The position numbers were made by a program, and so were the translations under genes. 64,000 nucleotides of DNA from Actinoplanes missouriensis 431 (lineage in GTDB: Bacteria > Actinomycetota > Actinomycetes > Mycobacteriales > Micromonosporaceae): positions 2,170,001-2,234,000 of the forward strand of contig NC_017093.1 in NCBI RefSeq assembly GCF_000284295.1. Direction: 5' to 3'. Shown one piece after another: positions 63,051 to 64,000 of the stretch (positions within the stretch are counted from its first letter, which is position 1; every line of letters starts with the position of its first letter). A model generated the notes under the pieces. The model was not told the DNA's origin and did no database searches. It saw nothing but the letters and a program-made list of their open reading frames with translations.

Positions 63051-63326
63051 ATGCCGCGCCGCGCCAGGGCTTACAAAGAGACGCCCACCAGCCAGAAGCT
63101 CGACGAAGTCGTCAACCGGTACGACAAAGTTGAGAAGCAACTCGCTGCCCTGAGCGTCGAGCTGAAGACCGTGGTCGTCGAACTCGGCCGCGAAGTGCTG
63201 TCCAAAAGCACCAACCTGACGATGGCTGAGATCGGCAGGCGCGTCGGATGGACGCGGGAGTACGTCAGTCGAGTGGTCAGCGAAGCGAATGAACGCGATG
63301 GCTGGGTACCGCCCACCGAAAGCTGA
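63051..63326 (+). CDS. Helix-turn-helix regulator, 91 aa (120 aa if started at 62964)
   Basis: A GACAAT hexamer ends 7 nt before the ATG at 63051, the same spacing as in other leaderless-type genes here, so I prefer this start. Residues 10-50 are a helix (SQKLDEVVNRYDKVEKQLAALSVELKTVVVELGREVL) and 55-80 an HTH (TMAEIGRRVGWTREYVSRVVSEANER). It is similar to the protein at 54137, and also divergent from an early operon with a dyad. A second switch is likely. Confidence 0.7.
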   Translation: MPRRARAYKETPTSQKLDEVVNRYDKVEKQLAALSVELKTVVVELGREVLSKSTNLTMAEIGRRVGWTREYVSRVVSEANERDGWVPPTES

Positions 63327-63328
63327 CT

Positions 63329-63625
63329 TCACGACGCCTGCCGCCACGACCACGGCATCTCCACCTCACGCCGCGTCCGGCAGGCCACGTGCTGGCAGCC
63401 CGACATGCGCACACACGAGCGGCAGTGCGGCAGCTTTGCCATCTCAGCTGCCTGAGCCTGCGAAGCGCCCAGCCATTCCCACGGAGCCCACGGCCGGTGA
63501 CCGCACGCCGCGACCGCCGAACCCGGCGTCAGCAGATGCCGGCGCTCACCCTCCGGCAGGAACCGCCACACAGGTTCCGCGGTGAGCACGGCCAGCATCG
63601 CCGCCACCTCGGCGTGCGCGGTCAC
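63329..63625 (-). CDS. Cys-containing small protein, 98 aa
   Basis: Convergent with the regulator, 2 nt apart. The motif CRSCVRMSGCQHVAC can form a zinc site. It is Trp-rich. It is coupled upstream to a membrane protein gene. Confidence 0.6.
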   Translation of the reverse strand: MTAHAEVAAMLAVLTAEPVWRFLPEGERRHLLTPGSAVAACGHRPWAPWEWLGASQAQAAEMAKLPHCRSCVRMSGCQHVACRTRREVEMPWSWRQAS

Positions 63626-63855
63626 CGGTCCTCACCGTCCCGCTGCGTCTCGATGAACTCGGCCCAGAACGGATCCACCGGCTGACGCTGAGCGGGCACC
63701 AGACTGGGCACGTGCCGGGCCGTCTCGTCCTCCCACGCGGTCAACACGGCCAGACGCGCCTCCCACGTGCGCCGCCAATGCCGGATCATCAGCCACACCG
63801 CAGCCACCACGATCAGGGCGACAACACCGGCGCCGAACAGCTGCCAGTCACTCAC
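63622..63855 (-). CDS. Small single-span membrane protein, 77 aa
   Basis: I chose the GTG at 63855, next to the stop of the upstream gene (63850-63848). Residues 8-27 are a membrane span (GVVALIVVAAVWLMI) followed by a basic Trp-rich region and an acidic tail. Function unknown. Confidence 0.6.
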   Translation of the reverse strand: MSDWQLFGAGVVALIVVAAVWLMIRHWRRTWEARLAVLTAWEDETARHVPSLVPAQRQPVDPFWAEFIETQRDGEDR

Positions 63856-64000
63856 CGGGATCACCGCGCTTGATCTCCTGCGTGGTCGCCGCATCCCAGC
63901 GGGCCTGACGGGCGGCCTGCGCCTTCAGGAACTGCTCGGTGCTGTCGACAAGCTGCCGACCAAGCTCGGACTGCCGCTGCTCAGTGATCCACTCGGCGTT
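63848..64000 (-). CDS. Partial leftward gene at the right edge, C-terminal 50 aa seen
   Basis: The frame is open to the window edge and ends with TGA at 63848. The visible sequence (EWITEQRQSELGRQLVDSTEQFLKAQAARQARWDAATTQEIKRGD) is one long charged helix. It overlaps the next GTG. The rest lies outside. Confidence 0.6.
   Translation of the reverse strand, partial: NAEWITEQRQSELGRQLVDSTEQFLKAQAARQARWDAATTQEIKRGDPGE

Overview
The window is very GC-rich and uses GTG starts and GTGA/ATGA stop-start overlaps heavily. It carries actinobacterial families such as DUF2637, DUF397 and a TraB/FtsK-type conjugation translocase. This points to a filamentous actinomycete, perhaps Micromonosporaceae, although the genus is an inference. 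No ribosomal RNA, ordinary metabolic gene or canonical tRNA was seen. Almost everything belongs to mobile DNA.

Left part (about 1-10.7 kb): a conjugative plasmid or integrative conjugative element module. A partial helicase-like ATPase, a small protein and an XRE regulator read leftward. A divergent rightward operon holds a 42-residue leader, a DUF2637 membrane protein with a repeat cluster in its 3' end, small membrane proteins, a zinc-ribbon protein with a duplicated helical domain, a TraB/FtsK DNA translocase, a YdjM-like membrane hydrolase and small proteins. A 16-bp perfect hairpin (10619-10670) closes this module against the phage genes.

Middle part (about 10.7-42 kb): phage late genes, nearly all leftward. 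From right to left they are terminase small and large subunits, portal-MuF fusion, a prohead protease with an embedded 2H phosphoesterase, decoration protein, major capsid protein, head completion and appendage proteins, head-tail connectors, tail terminator, major tail protein, frameshifted tail chaperones, tape measure, minor tail proteins, an M15-like lysis candidate and small membrane (holin-like) proteins. Rightward accessory genes lie at 32.8 and 20.3 kb. A cluster at 11.2-14.1 kb, mostly rightward, includes a DnaD/Rep-like protein.

Right part (about 42-64 kb): a long leftward early region of small, translationally coupled genes. It includes DnaB, a replisome organiser, a SLOG protein, DUF397, a LuxR-type regulator, a LexA DNA-binding domain without protease, a tandem XRE protein, an Hjc-like resolvase, an HNH protein, a phiC31 gp3-like recombination directionality factor and a Cas4/RecB-like exonuclease. 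Two rightward HTH regulators (54.1 and 63.0 kb) with operator-like dyads look like control switches. No integrase is visible. The gp3-like protein predicts a large serine integrase beyond the window.

The most notable points are the 2H phosphoesterase inside the prohead protease, the adjacency of conjugation and phage modules, the CTTACCG repeat cluster that could be a transfer locus, a dimethylformamidase-like appendage protein with 18-20 residue repeats, and an in-frame stop that cuts an FN3 domain between two genes.
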